Source: Eubacterium saphenum ATCC 49989
GTDB lineage: Bacteria; Bacillota; Clostridia; Peptostreptococcales; Anaerovoracaceae
Assembly: GCA_000161975.1 (NCBI GenBank)
Contig: GG688422.1
Location: 62,001 to 126,000, forward strand
Direction: 5' to 3'
Length of the DNA stretch: 64,000 bases
Shown in pieces: positions 31,427 through 40,270 of the stretch (its first letter is position 1; every line of letters begins with the position of its first letter). The position numbers were made by a program, and so were the translations under genes. The notes under the pieces were generated by a model. The model was not told the DNA's origin. It searched no databases and worked only from the letters and a program-made list of their open reading frames with translations.

Positions 31427-31991
31427 ATACAGTACAATGAATGCGGGTAAATCTACAGAGCTTATAAAGGTGGCGCATAACTATGAAGAGAGAGGAAAAA
31501 ATGTTCTTTGTCTGATACCTGAGATTGCGTGTGATGACGGGAAGCCTGTTATCAGTTCAAGGATCGGTATAAGCAGGGAGGCTCACATCGTTTCTCAAAG
31601 AGATAACATACTTACCATGTTTGCTGATTTAAATGCAATGAAAAAGATAGATTGTGTGCTTGTCGATGAGTGCCAGTTTTTGACTAAACAAAATGTCGAG
31701 CAGCTCGCTGAAATAGTGGACAGTTTCGATGTGCCCGTTATCTGCTACGGGTTAAAAAATGACTTTAGAAATCAGCTATTTGAAGGTGCGTACCACCTTC
31801 TTGTTTTTGCAGATAAGATAGAAGAGATAAAAACGATATGTTGGTGTGGAAGAAAGGCCACGATGGTGGCGAGAATATCCGAAGGAAAGATCGTAAGGAC
31901 GGGAGATCAAATCGGGCTTGACAAGGGAGAATATATATCCCTTTGCAGAAAGCATTATAATGACGGTACCATCTACGAACCGAAAAATTAA
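31407..31991 (+). CDS. tdk: Thymidine kinase
   Basis: A 194-aa type II thymidine kinase of the pyrimidine salvage pathway (ATP + thymidine to dTMP). The P-loop is RYSTMNAGKSTELIK (about 7-21), Walker B is CVLVDECQFLT (about 85-95) with the catalytic Glu, and the lasso region is GLKNDFRNQLFEGAYHLL. A zinc-site Cys pair is WCGRKA near 140 and LCRKHYNDG near 180; the first site is less complete than usual, with Cys only in ICWCGRK. ATG 31407 was chosen over 31404 because AGGAGG ends 5 nt before it. Confidence 0.93.
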   Translation: MAQLYYRYSTMNAGKSTELIKVAHNYEERGKNVLCLIPEIACDDGKPVISSRIGISREAHIVSQRDNILTMFADLNAMKKIDCVLVDECQFLTKQNVEQLAEIVDSFDVPVICYGLKNDFRNQLFEGAYHLLVFADKIEEIKTICWCGRKATMVARISEGKIVRTGDQIGLDKGEYISLCRKHYNDGTIYEPKN

Positions 31992-32047
31992 CGGTGTAGC
32001 CGAAGATGAACATTTTTGAAACATAAAACCATTTCAAGGAGGGATCT

Positions 32048-32524
32048 ATGTTTAGGAAGATGCGAAGGATAAAGCAACAAATTACAGAGGATGAATGTAT
32101 TAGGATTTTAAAAGAAAATCCTAGAGGTGTACTCTCCATGATAGGAGATGACGGTTATCCATATGGTATTCCGTTGAATCACTACTACAGCGAGGACGAC
32201 GGGGTGTTGTATTTTCACTGCGCAAAAACGGGACATAAACTTGATGCTATCAAAACCTGCGACAAGGTGAGCTTTTGTGTTTACGATAAAGGCTACAGAA
32301 AAGAAGGTGAATGGGCCCTCAACATAAACAGCGTGGTGATTTTTGGTAGGATGAAACTTGTAACTGATGAAGAGAAGACGAGGGAAATTTGTATCAACTT
32401 GGCACGCAAATTTACAGATGATGAGGAATATTTAGAAAAAGAGCTTAAATATTCGCTTCCGAATGTGCAATGCTTGGAATTGATACCCGAACATATTACG
32501 GGAAAGCTTGTGAATGAATCATAG
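32048..32524 (+). CDS. Pyridoxamine 5'-phosphate oxidase-like flavoprotein (NimA-like)
   Basis: A 158-aa split-barrel FMN-binding protein: EDECIRILKENPRGVLSMIG (about 14-33), DGYPYGIPLNHYYSEDDGVL (about 35-54), and HCAKTGHKLDAIKTCDKVSF (about 57-76). The block 'G-H-K-L-D-A-I' is typical of the PNPOx/NimA-like family, some members of which reduce nitroimidazoles. Whether it has that activity is unknown. An AGGAGG site precedes ATG. Confidence 0.85.
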   Translation: MFRKMRRIKQQITEDECIRILKENPRGVLSMIGDDGYPYGIPLNHYYSEDDGVLYFHCAKTGHKLDAIKTCDKVSFCVYDKGYRKEGEWALNINSVVIFGRMKLVTDEEKTREICINLARKFTDDEEYLEKELKYSLPNVQCLELIPEHITGKLVNES

Positions 32525-32574
32525 GTGGCAGTGGAGGAAAATTGAAATAATAAATGCAAAAACAAAAATAATGC

Positions 32575-32603
32575 TTGTAAGGCAGTATATTATATAGTAT
32601 AAT
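32575..32603 (+). promoter_or_regulatory. Promoter for the tRNA pair
   Basis: TTGTAA (32575-32580), a 17-nt spacer and TATAAT (32598-32603) lie 33 bp before the first tRNA, a textbook sigma-A promoter for stable RNA. Confidence 0.75.
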
Positions 32604-32636
32604 GCTTAAGTCAGCGCAATTTTTACGCAGTGACAC

Positions 32637-32713
32637 GGACCATTAGCTCAGTTGGTTAGAGCGCCCGGCTCATAACCGGTATGTCCGGGGTTCAAGTCCC
32701 TGATGGTCCACCA
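32637..32713 (+). tRNA. tRNA with CAT anticodon, probably Ile2 (lysidine) rather than Met
   Basis: Cloverleaf with acceptor GGACCAT pairing ATGGTCC, loop CTCATAA, T-loop TTCAAGT and encoded CCA. CAT can mean elongator Met or AUA-reading Ile2 modified by TilS. The acceptor C4 and C5 with G partners match known TilS identity pairs, and the sequence resembles Bacillus tRNA-Ile2, so Ile2 is favoured; the distinction is inference. Confidence 0.93.
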
Positions 32714-32717
32714 GTAT

Positions 32718-32793
<76 letters not shown>

Positions 32794-32858
32794 TTTGTTT
32801 TAACGGCCGTTCCGCTGAATATTACATCAAGAACGTCTATGGATGAGAGGAGAAGATC

Positions 32859-33212
32859 ATGAATGTAATCGAGCTAGTTGAGAAGGATTATGAGCGAAGC
32901 GATATCCCGGAGTTTAGAGAAGGCGATACGGTAAGGGTTCATGTAAAAATCAAAGAAGGTAATAGAGAGAGGACGCAGGTTTTTGAAGGTTTTGTATTAA
33001 AGATTCAAAACGGCGGAATTAATAAGACATTTACTGTAAGAAGAATTGCTTCAGGCGTAGGTGTTGAAAAGACTTTCCCTGTTTCATCTCCACTGCTTGA
33101 GAAGGTGGAAGTGGTGCAGAGAGGTCATGTGAGGAGAGCTAAGCTAAATTACATGAGAGAAAGAACCGGCAAGTCAGCTAAGATAAGACCAAGCAAAAAG
33201 CAGAACGCATAA
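32859..33212 (+). CDS. rplS: 50S ribosomal protein L19
   Basis: A 117-aa L19 with the usual [20 protein letters not shown] (about 25-44), [20 protein letters not shown] (about 52-71), [17 protein letters not shown], and a basic end [16 protein letters not shown]. Length is normal. L19 bridges the 30S-50S interface. A GAGGAGA site precedes ATG, and a strong terminator follows at 33287, so it may be transcribed alone or with the tRNAs. Confidence 0.97.
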   Translation: MNVIELVEKDYERSDIPEFREGDTVRVHVKIKEGNRERTQVFEGFVLKIQNGGINKTFTVRRIASGVGVEKTFPVSSPLLEKVEVVQRGHVRRAKLNYMRERTGKSAKIRPSKKQNA

Positions 33213-33286
33213 GAGTTCAAAAACTGTATATTAGCGTTTATAAAAAGCATATTTAAAAAGAGATTTTACTATAGCAGTGAATTCCC

Positions 33287-33315
33287 AAATCCCGGCAGAG
33301 AAGCCGGGATTTTTT
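33287..33315 (+). terminator. Intrinsic terminator after rplS
   Basis: ATCCCGGC (33289-33296) pairs perfectly with GCCGGGAT (33303-33310), loop AGAGAA, then six T. The stem is G+C-rich and efficient-looking. Confidence 0.95.
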
Positions 33316-33379
33316 AGAGCATTAACTTATAAAGGGATTTACGAGCTTGCCGATTTTACTATTAATTGGATAATGAAAT

Positions 33380-33408
33380 TTGCAGACGGGCTTGCTTGAA
33401 TATATAAT
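33380..33408 (+). promoter_or_regulatory. Promoter for the aldehyde dehydrogenase gene
   Basis: TTGCAG (33380-33385), a 17-nt spacer, TATAAT (33403-33408). The gene starts about 90 nt later. No operator repeat was noticed. Confidence 0.6.
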
Positions 33409-33496
33409 CTATATGCGATGTTAGGGTGGATGAATATAAGTTTAAAAGTGAGTACCGCCCATGATAGACATAGGAGTAGTGCAAGGGGAGATGGGT

Positions 33497-34846
33497 ATGG
33501 ATTTAAATGACCAAGTGAAGCCCGAGGTGGATATGGGCTCTTTAGAGAAGCGCTTAAACCTTTTAAAAAAGCTGAAAATTGCCATAAAAATTCACGAAGA
33601 TGAAATCTATGATGCGCTCAAGAAGGATTTGGATAAGGATTATGGGGAATCCTATTTAACGGAGGTTCAGATCGTGATGAATGAGATAGGGTTTGCACTT
33701 AAGAATCTTAAAAAGTGGATGCGTCCTAAGCGAACAAGGGCTAACATCGGGAATTTCCCATCAAAAAATTACATATATAGAGATGCTTTAGGGCATGTTT
33801 TGATCATGGCGCCATGGAATTACCCTTTCAATCTTACGCTAATGCCCTTGGTTGGTGCGATTTCCGGAGGAAATACGGTTGCTATAAAAATGTCGCAAAA
33901 ATCGCCTCATACGGAAGAGGTAGTAAGAAGGATTATAGACGATACCTTCGCCCAGGGAGAAGTTGTCATTGTGCCTGCTGATTCGAATTTCCGTGATTTG
34001 ATGAGGAAAAAGTTCGATTTGGTATTTTTTACCGGCAGTACTTCCGTAGGCAGGGATATCATGGCTGAAGCTTCAAAAACGCTTACTCCTGTGATACTGG
34101 AGCTTGGAGGCAAAAGCCCATGCTATATAAATAAGACTGCAGATATAAACCTGGCAGCGAAGAGAATCGCTTGGGGAAAACTATTAAATAGCGGACAAAC
34201 CTGTATAGCGCCGGACCATGTCTTGGTGGATGAAGAGGTGGAGCCGCAGTTTATAGATGCTTTATCGAAAGAATTTAAGAAAAATACCGGTGCCATGGGG
34301 AAACCTGAAGGCTTGATGAAAGTCATAAATGAGGAGGCTTTCGATAGAATAGTTTCGTATACCGAAGAAACAGGTTCTGTAATAGGTGGCAGATACAATA
34401 GAGATGAACTTTCTATAGAGCCTACAATCATTCGAAATGCGGCATTCGATTCACATGTGATGAACGAAGAAATCTTCGGTCCCGTTATGCCTATAATATG
34501 CGTAAAATATGGAGCCGAAGCGGAAACCTTCATAAAGAAGCTACCTACGCCACTTGCTTTGTATGTTTTTTCTTCGGATTTGAAGGAAGCTAAGGCTATG
34601 ATGAAAAGACTTCATTTCGGAGGAGGCTGCATAAATGATGTGGTCATGCATATTGCAAACCACCATCTACCTTTTGGAGGTGTGGGTGATAGCGGTATGG
34701 GGTGCTATCACGGAGAAGATAATTTTAAAGCGTTTACAAGGAAAAAATCTGTAGTTATATCTTCAGCACGGATTGATTTCCCGTTTAGATATTTTCCTCA
34801 CGGGAGTATGAAGCTTAAATTCTTGAGGAAATTACTTGAGCATTGA
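33497..34846 (+). CDS. Aldehyde dehydrogenase (class 3-like)
   Basis: A 449-aa NAD(P)-dependent aldehyde dehydrogenase. Start is set at ATG 33497, after AAGGGGAG; an earlier in-frame ATG at 33461 is less likely. Motifs: VLIMAPWNYPFNLTLMPLVG (about 98-117), FTGSTSVGRDIMAEA (about 177), catalytic Glu in VILELGGKSPC (about 200) and catalytic Cys in NSGQTCIAPDHVLV (about 234). The C-terminal part ends GGCINDVVMHIANHHLPFGG, then VGDSGMGCYHGEDNF, as in class 3 fatty aldehyde enzymes. Substrate is probably a medium or long-chain aldehyde. Confidence 0.92.
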   Translation: MDLNDQVKPEVDMGSLEKRLNLLKKLKIAIKIHEDEIYDALKKDLDKDYGESYLTEVQIVMNEIGFALKNLKKWMRPKRTRANIGNFPSKNYIYRDALGHVLIMAPWNYPFNLTLMPLVGAISGGNTVAIKMSQKSPHTEEVVRRIIDDTFAQGEVVIVPADSNFRDLMRKKFDLVFFTGSTSVGRDIMAEASKTLTPVILELGGKSPCYINKTADINLAAKRIAWGKLLNSGQTCIAPDHVLVDEEVEPQFIDALSKEFKKNTGAMGKPEGLMKVINEEAFDRIVSYTEETGSVIGGRYNRDELSIEPTIIRNAAFDSHVMNEEIFGPVMPIICVKYGAEAETFIKKLPTPLALYVFSSDLKEAKAMMKRLHFGGGCINDVVMHIANHHLPFGGVGDSGMGCYHGEDNFKAFTRKKSVVISSARIDFPFRYFPHGSMKLKFLRKLLEH

Positions 34847-34963
34847 AGAGCCTTAAGATGACATTTTCAACAAGGATTTATGAGGTAAATGTGGGTTAAA
34901 AAATAGTATTTTCCACGCACTTGATTATTTTAGGGAAGTGGAGCAATAAAACGGCTGTAGAGC

Positions 34964-34993
34964 TTGACATCGCGTCTATATAAAGGGTAAAAT
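34964..34993 (+). promoter_or_regulatory. Promoter for rpmG-secE-nusG-rplKA
   Basis: TTGACA (34964-34969), an 18-nt spacer, TAAAAT (34988-34993). About 90 nt of leader follow before the rpmG start at 35087. Confidence 0.75.
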
Positions 34994-35086
34994 ACTAAGG
35001 TATCTTTAAATAAGATGAAAAGATAGGGCTTGGAGCCTGTTTTTTGGTGTTTAGATTCATAGGTAAACAAGCGTTAGGAGGAAGAA

Positions 35087-35236
35087 ATGCGTGAAAAGAT
35101 AACATTAGCATGCGAAGTTTGCAAGCAAAGAAATTACGATACTATGAAAAGCAAAAAAAATAATCCGGATAGAGTTGAGTTTAAGAAATATTGCAAATTC
35201 TGCAAGACGCATACTCTTCATAAGGAAACAAAGTAA
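35087..35236 (+). CDS. rpmG: 50S ribosomal protein L33
   Basis: A 49-aa protein: [20 protein letters not shown], then [20 protein letters not shown] and THTLHKETK. Two CxxC pairs (CEVC at 9-12 and CKFC at 36-39) mark the zinc-binding form of L33. A TTAGGAGG site precedes ATG. It heads the operon before secE, the standard order in Firmicutes. Confidence 0.96.
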   Translation: MREKITLACEVCKQRNYDTMKSKKNNPDRVEFKKYCKFCKTHTLHKETK

Positions 35237-35280
35237 TTTGTTTTCCGAGTTTGGAAAATATTAGGATTAAAGGAGATACT

Positions 35281-35565
35281 ATGGCAAAGTATAATAAGAG
35301 CAGCGTTAAGAAAGCAAATGTTGATTCCGCTTCAAGGGCAGCGATGGCAATGGGCTCTCAGTCTAAGAAGGAAAAGCTTTCTCTAAAGGAATACTTCAAG
35401 GGTGTAAAGCTTGAAATGAAGAAGGTTGTGTGGCCTACAAAGAAAGAGCTTGGGTCATATACGACGTATGTATTGGTTACGTGCGCATTCTTCACTTTGC
35501 TTTTTTATGCTGCAGATACAGGGATTTTATTCGGAATGAAAAAGCTTCTGGGTATAGATTTATAA
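35281..35565 (+). CDS. secE: Preprotein translocase subunit SecE
   Basis: A 94-aa protein from ATG 35281 (AAGGAGA site). The amphipathic segment YFKGVKLEMKKVVWPTKKEL (about 36-55) with the conserved WPTKKE and one transmembrane helix TYVLVTCAFFTLLFYAADTG (about 61-80) define SecE. An upstream TTG-initiated extension (35251) is rejected. SecE stabilises SecY in the translocation channel. It lies 7 nt before nusG. Confidence 0.94.
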   Translation: MAKYNKSSVKKANVDSASRAAMAMGSQSKKEKLSLKEYFKGVKLEMKKVVWPTKKELGSYTTYVLVTCAFFTLLFYAADTGILFGMKKLLGIDL

Positions 35566-35572
35566 AAGAGGT

Positions 35573-36175
35573 ATGTCAATGAGTGAGGATAAAATCAAGG
35601 ACAAACAGGCAGATGTTACGCAGATACAGTCTGCATCCGAATACGATGACCTTACCATAGATAACGTGGCGAGGTGGTACGTAGTGCACACCTATTCAGG
35701 TCATGAGCAGAAGGTAAAGGATAACATTCTGAAAATAGTTGAAAGCCGTGGTATGGGAGACCTTATCTTAAAGATCAATATACCTACGGAAGAAAAGGTG
35801 GAAATAAAGAACGGACAGCGAAAGAGTAGGAAGGTAAAGCAGTTTATCGGTTATATACTGATTAAGATGAAGGTTACAAATGAGTCTTGGTATGTTGTAA
35901 GAAATACGCAGGGTGTGACCGGATTTGTAGGGCAAGGGAAAAAACCGGTTCCACTTACGGCAGAAGAAGTGAGAAGGCTTGGAATAGAAAAGGTAATCGT
36001 AAATCTTAAAATAAAACCGGGCGATACCATAAAGGTAATAAACGGACCTTTCGAAGGTCATAACGGTGAAGTCATAGAGGTTGATGAAGAGCATGAGACG
36101 TTACGAGCTAAAATATTCATGTTTGGAAGGGAAACACCGGTGGATCTTGAATACGAACAGATAGATAAGCTTTAA
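35573..36175 (+). CDS. nusG: Transcription termination/antitermination protein NusG
   Basis: A 200-aa protein with an acidic N-terminal extension of about 28 residues (MSMSEDKIKDKQADVTQIQS) before the NGN domain RWYVVHTYSGHEQKVKDNIL (about 34-53), PTEEKVEIKNGQRKSRKVKQ (about 78-97), VRNTQGVTGFVGQGKKPVPL, and a C-terminal KOW motif KPGDTIKVINGPFEGHNGEV (about 148-167). It binds RNA polymerase. Extension length is on the long side for the family. RBS is AAGAGG. Confidence 0.95.
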   Translation: MSMSEDKIKDKQADVTQIQSASEYDDLTIDNVARWYVVHTYSGHEQKVKDNILKIVESRGMGDLILKINIPTEEKVEIKNGQRKSRKVKQFIGYILIKMKVTNESWYVVRNTQGVTGFVGQGKKPVPLTAEEVRRLGIEKVIVNLKIKPGDTIKVINGPFEGHNGEVIEVDEEHETLRAKIFMFGRETPVDLEYEQIDKL

Positions 36176-36247
36176 ATACGGTAACTGATGCTGAGAAGCA
36201 TTTGGTATAGATGGAGTTAATTAGATGGTAAGAAAGGAGATGAGAAC

Positions 36248-36673
36248 GTGGCTAAGGCAATAGAAGGATATATAAAACTTCAAATTCCGGCGGGTGGAGC
36301 TACTCCGGCGCAACCGGTAGGACCGGCTTTGGGTCAGCATGGTATTAACATCATGGACTTTTGTAAGCAGTTTAATGCGCAGACACAGGACAAAAACGGC
36401 GTTATAATTCCGGTAGTCATTACAGTGTATAATGATAAGTCATTTACATTTGTGTGTAAGACACCACCTGCGGCAGTGCTCATTAAAAAGGCGGCAGGTC
36501 TTAGTAAGGCGTCAGGCGAACCTAATAAAAATAAGGTTGGCACCATAACAACGGCGCAGGCAAGCGAGATTGCAGAAACTAAGATGCAAGACCTTAATGC
36601 TGCTAACATAGAAGCAGCTACAGAAATGATAAAAGGTACTGCACGAAGCATGGGAATAGTTGTAGAAGATTAG
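36248..36673 (+). CDS. rplK: 50S ribosomal protein L11
   Basis: A 141-aa protein from GTG 36248 with AAAGGAG. It has [20 protein letters not shown] (about 8-27), [20 protein letters not shown] (about 29-48), the K-T-P-P-A segment ([14 protein letters not shown]), and [20 protein letters not shown] near 110-129. Standard length. L11 with 23S rRNA forms the GTPase-associated centre. Confidence 0.97.
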   Translation: MAKAIEGYIKLQIPAGGATPAQPVGPALGQHGINIMDFCKQFNAQTQDKNGVIIPVVITVYNDKSFTFVCKTPPAAVLIKKAAGLSKASGEPNKNKVGTITTAQASEIAETKMQDLNAANIEAATEMIKGTARSMGIVVED

Positions 36674-36714
36674 TGGAAGAATTTGAAATTCGTTAGTACC
36701 ACAGAGGAGGAATG

Positions 36715-37422
36715 ATGGCGAAGAGAGGAAAGACGTATAACAAGGCTTTAGAAAACATCGATAAGCTGAAATTATACGAAGCTGAAGAAGCTATGAAACT
36801 TGCAGTGGATACTGCAAGAGCAAAATTTGATGAGACGATAGAAGTGCACGTAAGATTGGGCGTAGACGGACGTCATGCGGATCAGCAGGTCAGAGGAGCA
36901 TTGGTTCTCCCGAACGGAACGGGAAAAACAGCCAGAGTATTGGTGTTTGCCAAGGGAGCGAAGGAAGCTGAAGCTAAGGAGGCAAATGCGGACTACGTAG
37001 GAGGAGATGAGCTGGCCGATAAAATTCAAAAAGAAAATTGGTTTGATTTTGATGTCGTTATAGCTACTCCGGATATGATGGGCACTGTAGGTAAGCTCGG
37101 TAAAGTATTGGGACCTAAGGGTCTTATGCCGAATCCGAAATCAGGAACTGTAACAATGGATGTTGCAAAGGCTGTTGAAGATATCAAAGCCGGTAAGGTG
37201 GAATACAGGCTTGATAAAAATAACATCGTACATACGCTTATCGGGAAGAAATCTTTCGGTAAGGATAAGCTCATGGAAAACTTTTCGGCTCTTATGGATG
37301 CTATCATCAAAGCAAAGCCACAATCATCTAAAGGTAAATATATTAAGAGCATAACGGTTGCTACTACTATGGGTCCCGGAATTAAAATAAACCCGCAGTT
37401 ACAGCAGTCTGAAGAAAAATAG
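36715..37422 (+). CDS. rplA: 50S ribosomal protein L1
   Basis: A 235-aa protein. ATG 36715 was taken because GGAGG ends 4 nt before it (36712 is too close). Motifs: [20 protein letters not shown] (about 29-48), [20 protein letters not shown] (about 47-66), [20 protein letters not shown] (about 110-129), [20 protein letters not shown] (about 130-149) and the C-terminal [18 protein letters not shown]. It is the L1 stalk protein and in many bacteria represses its own mRNA. Confidence 0.97.
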   Translation: MAKRGKTYNKALENIDKLKLYEAEEAMKLAVDTARAKFDETIEVHVRLGVDGRHADQQVRGALVLPNGTGKTARVLVFAKGAKEAEAKEANADYVGGDELADKIQKENWFDFDVVIATPDMMGTVGKLGKVLGPKGLMPNPKSGTVTMDVAKAVEDIKAGKVEYRLDKNNIVHTLIGKKSFGKDKLMENFSALMDAIIKAKPQSSKGKYIKSITVATTMGPGIKINPQLQQSEEK

Positions 37423-37460
37423 ATACTAATCTGCATATTGCAGTAGTATATAAATATTAA

Positions 37461-37560
37461 CCGTAGACAGCAGGAGCGTACAGCTTAAAATACTATCCTG
37501 CCGAGGTGCGTGATATACCCCCTCGTCTACACATTACAAATAGACAGGGGTTTTTCGTAC
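37461..37560 (+). promoter_or_regulatory. L10 leader RNA with built-in terminator before rplJ
   Basis: The region has the L10(L12)4-binding leader layout: outer stem GTAGAC (37463-37468) with GTCTAC (37525-37530), an inner part around CAGGAGCGTA and TATCCTGCCGAGGTGCG, and the characteristic GATATACCCCCTC. GTCTA is shared with a competing terminator: CCCCT-C-GTCTA (37519-37529) with TAGAC-AGGGG (37541-37550), then TTTTT. Binding of L10-L12 to the leader would alter which helix forms, so the leader probably attenuates transcription of rplJL as in other Firmicutes. The shared helix is visible; the direction of control is family knowledge. Confidence 0.85.
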
Positions 37561-37588
37561 CGAATGTAAACACAGAAAGGAGAAAGGT

Positions 37589-38176
37589 ATGCCGTTAACT
37601 AAAGAACAAAAGCAAAAGCAGATTTCCGATATCAAAGACAAGTTCAGTAGAGCCAAGGCTGCAGTGGTTGTTGATTACATGGGAATTACTGTTTCCGAGG
37701 CCGATGCCATGAGAAAAGAGCTTAGAGAAGCGGAAGTTGACTATTCAGTGTTTAAAAATACCCTTGTAAAAGAAGCGCTTAAAGATACTGATTTCAGCGA
37801 AATGTTCGACTATCTCAAAGGTTCCAGCGCATTTGCAATAAGCTATGAAGATCCTACATCGCCTGCCAGAATAATAGGTAATACTATTAAGCAGATCGAA
37901 AAGATGTCACTAAAATGTGGATTTATCGAAGGATCGTTCTTTGATAGTGAAGGAATTAAGCAGATGGCAGCGCTTCCGTCTAAGGAAGAACTCATAGCTA
38001 AGTTGATCGGAAGCATGAATGCTCCTCTTACAAACCTTGTAAGAGTTCTCGGACAGGTAAGCGAAAAAGTGGAAGATGCTAAACCTGAAGTGAATGAAGA
38101 AGCACCTGCAGAAAAAGTTGCTGAGAGTGAAACAGCAGGTGAAGGTGAAGAAGCTAAAGAAGATGAGGCAGAATAG
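37589..38176 (+). CDS. rplJ: 50S ribosomal protein L10
   Basis: A 195-aa L10 with AKAAVVVDYMGITVSEADAM (about 23-42), REAEVDYSVFKNTLVKEALK (about 48-67), SSAFAISYEDPTSPARIIGN (about 79-98), EGSFFDSEGIKQMAALPSKE (about 118-137) and the C-terminal L12-binding helix GSMNAPLTNLVRVLGQVSEK (about 146). It is longer than the usual 165-175 aa because of an acidic tail (EDAKPEVNEEAPAEKVAESE, then Glu-rich residues). It anchors the L7/L12 stalk. Confidence 0.96.
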   Translation: MPLTKEQKQKQISDIKDKFSRAKAAVVVDYMGITVSEADAMRKELREAEVDYSVFKNTLVKEALKDTDFSEMFDYLKGSSAFAISYEDPTSPARIIGNTIKQIEKMSLKCGFIEGSFFDSEGIKQMAALPSKEELIAKLIGSMNAPLTNLVRVLGQVSEKVEDAKPEVNEEAPAEKVAESETAGEGEEAKEDEAE

Positions 38177-38209
38177 TGTTAAGAGTAAGTATATAGAAAG
38201 GAATGCAAA

Positions 38210-38572
38210 ATGGATAAGAAAGAAATTTTAGAAGCTGTAAAAGCTATGAACGTTCTTGAAGTAAAAGAACTGGTAGAGATGTTTGAGGAAGAATTTGGAG
38301 TATCTGCAGCGGCAGTAGCGGTAGCGGCTCCGGGCGCAGCAGCTGATGCCGGCGATGATAAGAGCGAGTATGATGTAGTGCTTGCAGAAGTCGGTGGAGA
38401 GAAGATCAAGGTAATCAAAGCAATCAGAGAGATTACAGGACTTGGACTTAAGGAAGCTAAGGAAATGGTAGACGGAGCTCCGGGAACCGTAAAAGAAGCG
38501 GTAGCCAAGGAAGAAGCTGAAAACATGAAGAAGACTTTGGAAGAAGTTGGCGCAAAGGTAGAATTGAAGTAA
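38210..38572 (+). CDS. rplL: 50S ribosomal protein L7/L12
   Basis: A 120-aa protein: the N-terminal dimer helix [20 protein letters not shown] (about 6-25), an Ala/Gly-rich hinge ([15 protein letters not shown]), and the globular domain ([60 protein letters not shown]). Normal length. It recruits translation factors to the ribosome. Confidence 0.97.
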   Translation: MDKKEILEAVKAMNVLEVKELVEMFEEEFGVSAAAVAVAAPGAAADAGDDKSEYDVVLAEVGGEKIKVIKAIREITGLGLKEAKEMVDGAPGTVKEAVAKEEAENMKKTLEEVGAKVELK

Positions 38573-38592
38573 TAAATTTATTACAGCTGTAC

Positions 38593-38631
38593 GAAAATTT
38601 CAGGCAGATATCTGTCTGAAATTTTCTTTTT
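38593..38631 (+). terminator. Strong intrinsic terminator after rplL
   Basis: A near-palindrome GAAAATTTCAGGCAGA (38593-38608) and TCTGTCTGAAATTTTC (38611-38626), with one G-U pair and a 2-nt loop, followed by TTTTT. It ends the ribosomal protein operon. Confidence 0.93.
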
Positions 38632-38653
38632 AGCAAGATGTCAAGGAAATAGT

Positions 38654-40036
38654 ATGTTCATAGATAGAGCCAAGATAAAACTCAGATCCGGCGATGGAGG
38701 AAATGGAGCGGTAACATTCAGGCATGCTCCGTATGTACCTATGGGAGGACCGGATGGTGGCGATGGCGGTGATGGTGGGAATATTATTTTCTTAGCAGAT
38801 GAAGGTCTGTCCACCCTAATGGATTTTAAATACAAGAAGAACTATGTTGCAGATAACGGAGAAAACGGAAGACGCCGAAAGCAATATGGTAAAAAGGGCG
38901 AGGATCTTGTAATTAGAGTACCTATAGGTACCGTAGTCATAGATGACGCTACAGGAAGACCTATGGCAGACTTGGTAAGGCATAATCAGAAAGTTTTACT
39001 GCTTAGAGGTGGAAAAGGCGGCAAGGGTAATGTGCATTTCAAAAATTCGGTAAGGCAGGCTCCAAATTTCGGCATTGCAGGTGGCAGCGGAATGGAAGTT
39101 ACCGTGATTCTGAGCCTTAAGATGATAGCGGATGTCGGACTTGTGGGCTTTCCCAATGCCGGAAAATCCACATTTTTAAGTGTTACCACAAGCGCAAAAC
39201 CTAAGATCGGAAACTATGATTTCACAACTATAGCTCCTAACCTTGGCGTTGCGAGTGTTTACGGAGAGAGCTTCACGATAGCGGATATAGCAGGCATAAT
39301 AAAAGGTGCATCAGAGGGCGCAGGAATGGGTGATGCCTTTTTAAAACATATCGAAAGAACGAGAATACTGCTTCATTTGATAGATGCATCCAATCCCGAG
39401 AGAGACCTTTATGAAGCGTACCTTACGATAAATCATGAACTTGGTGCGTTCAATCCCAAGCTTTTGAAAAAAGAACAGATAGTGGTTGTGACAAAAATGG
39501 ACCTGCTGGACCTTACAAGGGAAAAAATCCGTAAAGAGGCTATGGATGCAGGGTTTTCAGAAGATGAGGCGGATAAAATATTTAAGGAAGAGGCACCTTT
39601 AGAGTGGGCATATTTTTCATTTATTGAAAAGATGAAGGAATTTGACGTTAAAGTGTTTGAAGTTTCTTCCGTAAAGAACGAAGGTGTTCAGGAAGTACTT
39701 AAATATTTGCTTGAAAGGCTTTCCAATATAGAAAAGGAACCTCTCGTTACTGCGGATGAACTATATGATCCGGGTCTTACCAAGAGCAAGGATGAATATG
39801 AAAAGATTGATATCGAAAGAGAAGGTAGGGTATATGTACTTAGCGGAGAAAAATTGTACAAAATATTTGATTCCACGAACTTTAACGACATGGGATCTAT
39901 AAGATACCTATATAATCATATAGAGAAGACTGGAGCCATAAAGGCTATGAAGGAGATGGGTTTAAGCGATGGAGATATCGTTAAAATAAAGGATTATGAA
40001 TTCGATTTTTTTGATGAGGAGAATACCGATGATTGA
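38654..40036 (+). CDS. obg: GTPase Obg (ribosome assembly/stress GTPase)
   Basis: A 460-aa protein with an N-terminal Gly-rich Obg fold (IKLRSGDGGNGAVTFRHAPY, MGGPDGGDGGDGGNIIFLAD, residues 8-52), the G domain (GFPNAGKSTFL at about 168, IADIAGIIKGASEGAGMGDA at about 217, VTKMDLLDL at about 290) and a C-terminal OCT-type tail (about 355-460). The GTPase motifs are intact. It acts in 50S assembly and stress control. The stop overlaps the next start. Confidence 0.95.
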   Translation: MFIDRAKIKLRSGDGGNGAVTFRHAPYVPMGGPDGGDGGDGGNIIFLADEGLSTLMDFKYKKNYVADNGENGRRRKQYGKKGEDLVIRVPIGTVVIDDATGRPMADLVRHNQKVLLLRGGKGGKGNVHFKNSVRQAPNFGIAGGSGMEVTVILSLKMIADVGLVGFPNAGKSTFLSVTTSAKPKIGNYDFTTIAPNLGVASVYGESFTIADIAGIIKGASEGAGMGDAFLKHIERTRILLHLIDASNPERDLYEAYLTINHELGAFNPKLLKKEQIVVVTKMDLLDLTREKIRKEAMDAGFSEDEADKIFKEEAPLEWAYFSFIEKMKEFDVKVFEVSSVKNEGVQEVLKYLLERLSNIEKEPLVTADELYDPGLTKSKDEYEKIDIEREGRVYVLSGEKLYKIFDSTNFNDMGSIRYLYNHIEKTGAIKAMKEMGLSDGDIVKIKDYEFDFFDEENTDD

Positions 40037-40199
40037 TGATAAGGAAATAAAGCGTATAAATGAGCTTGCAAAAAAAGCCAAGGCGGAAGGGCTTGAGGAT
40101 CATGAAAAAATAGAGCAGCAAAAACTTCGTAAAAAATACATAGCTGCGGTAAAGAAAAATGTTAAGAGTCATCTTTCGAAGATCAAAATAATAGATTGA
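40029..40199 (+). CDS. DUF896 family small protein (YnzC-like)
   Basis: A 56-aa protein starting MIDDKEIKRINELAKKAKAE at ATG 40029, with in-frame ending KSHLSKIKIID. The pattern RINELAKKAK-EGL-EEK-EQ-LR-YI-A... matches DUF896/UPF0291 (B. subtilis YnzC), a two-helix protein of unknown molecular role, sometimes SOS-linked in Bacillus. The GAGGAG element lies at the end of obg and the frames overlap by 8 nt, so translation is coupled. Confidence 0.9.
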   Translation: MIDDKEIKRINELAKKAKAEGLEDHEKIEQQKLRKKYIAAVKKNVKSHLSKIKIID

Positions 40200-40270
40200 G
40201 GGTGTTTTAATTTGCTAATATTAAGGTATAAAACAGATGGACATCTGAGGGTGTATTTAAGGAGGAAATA

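Noticed and set aside
35251..35280. TTG-initiated extension of SecE
   Set aside because: It has no site of its own and ATG 35281 has an AAGGAGA site; the extension is not part of the family.
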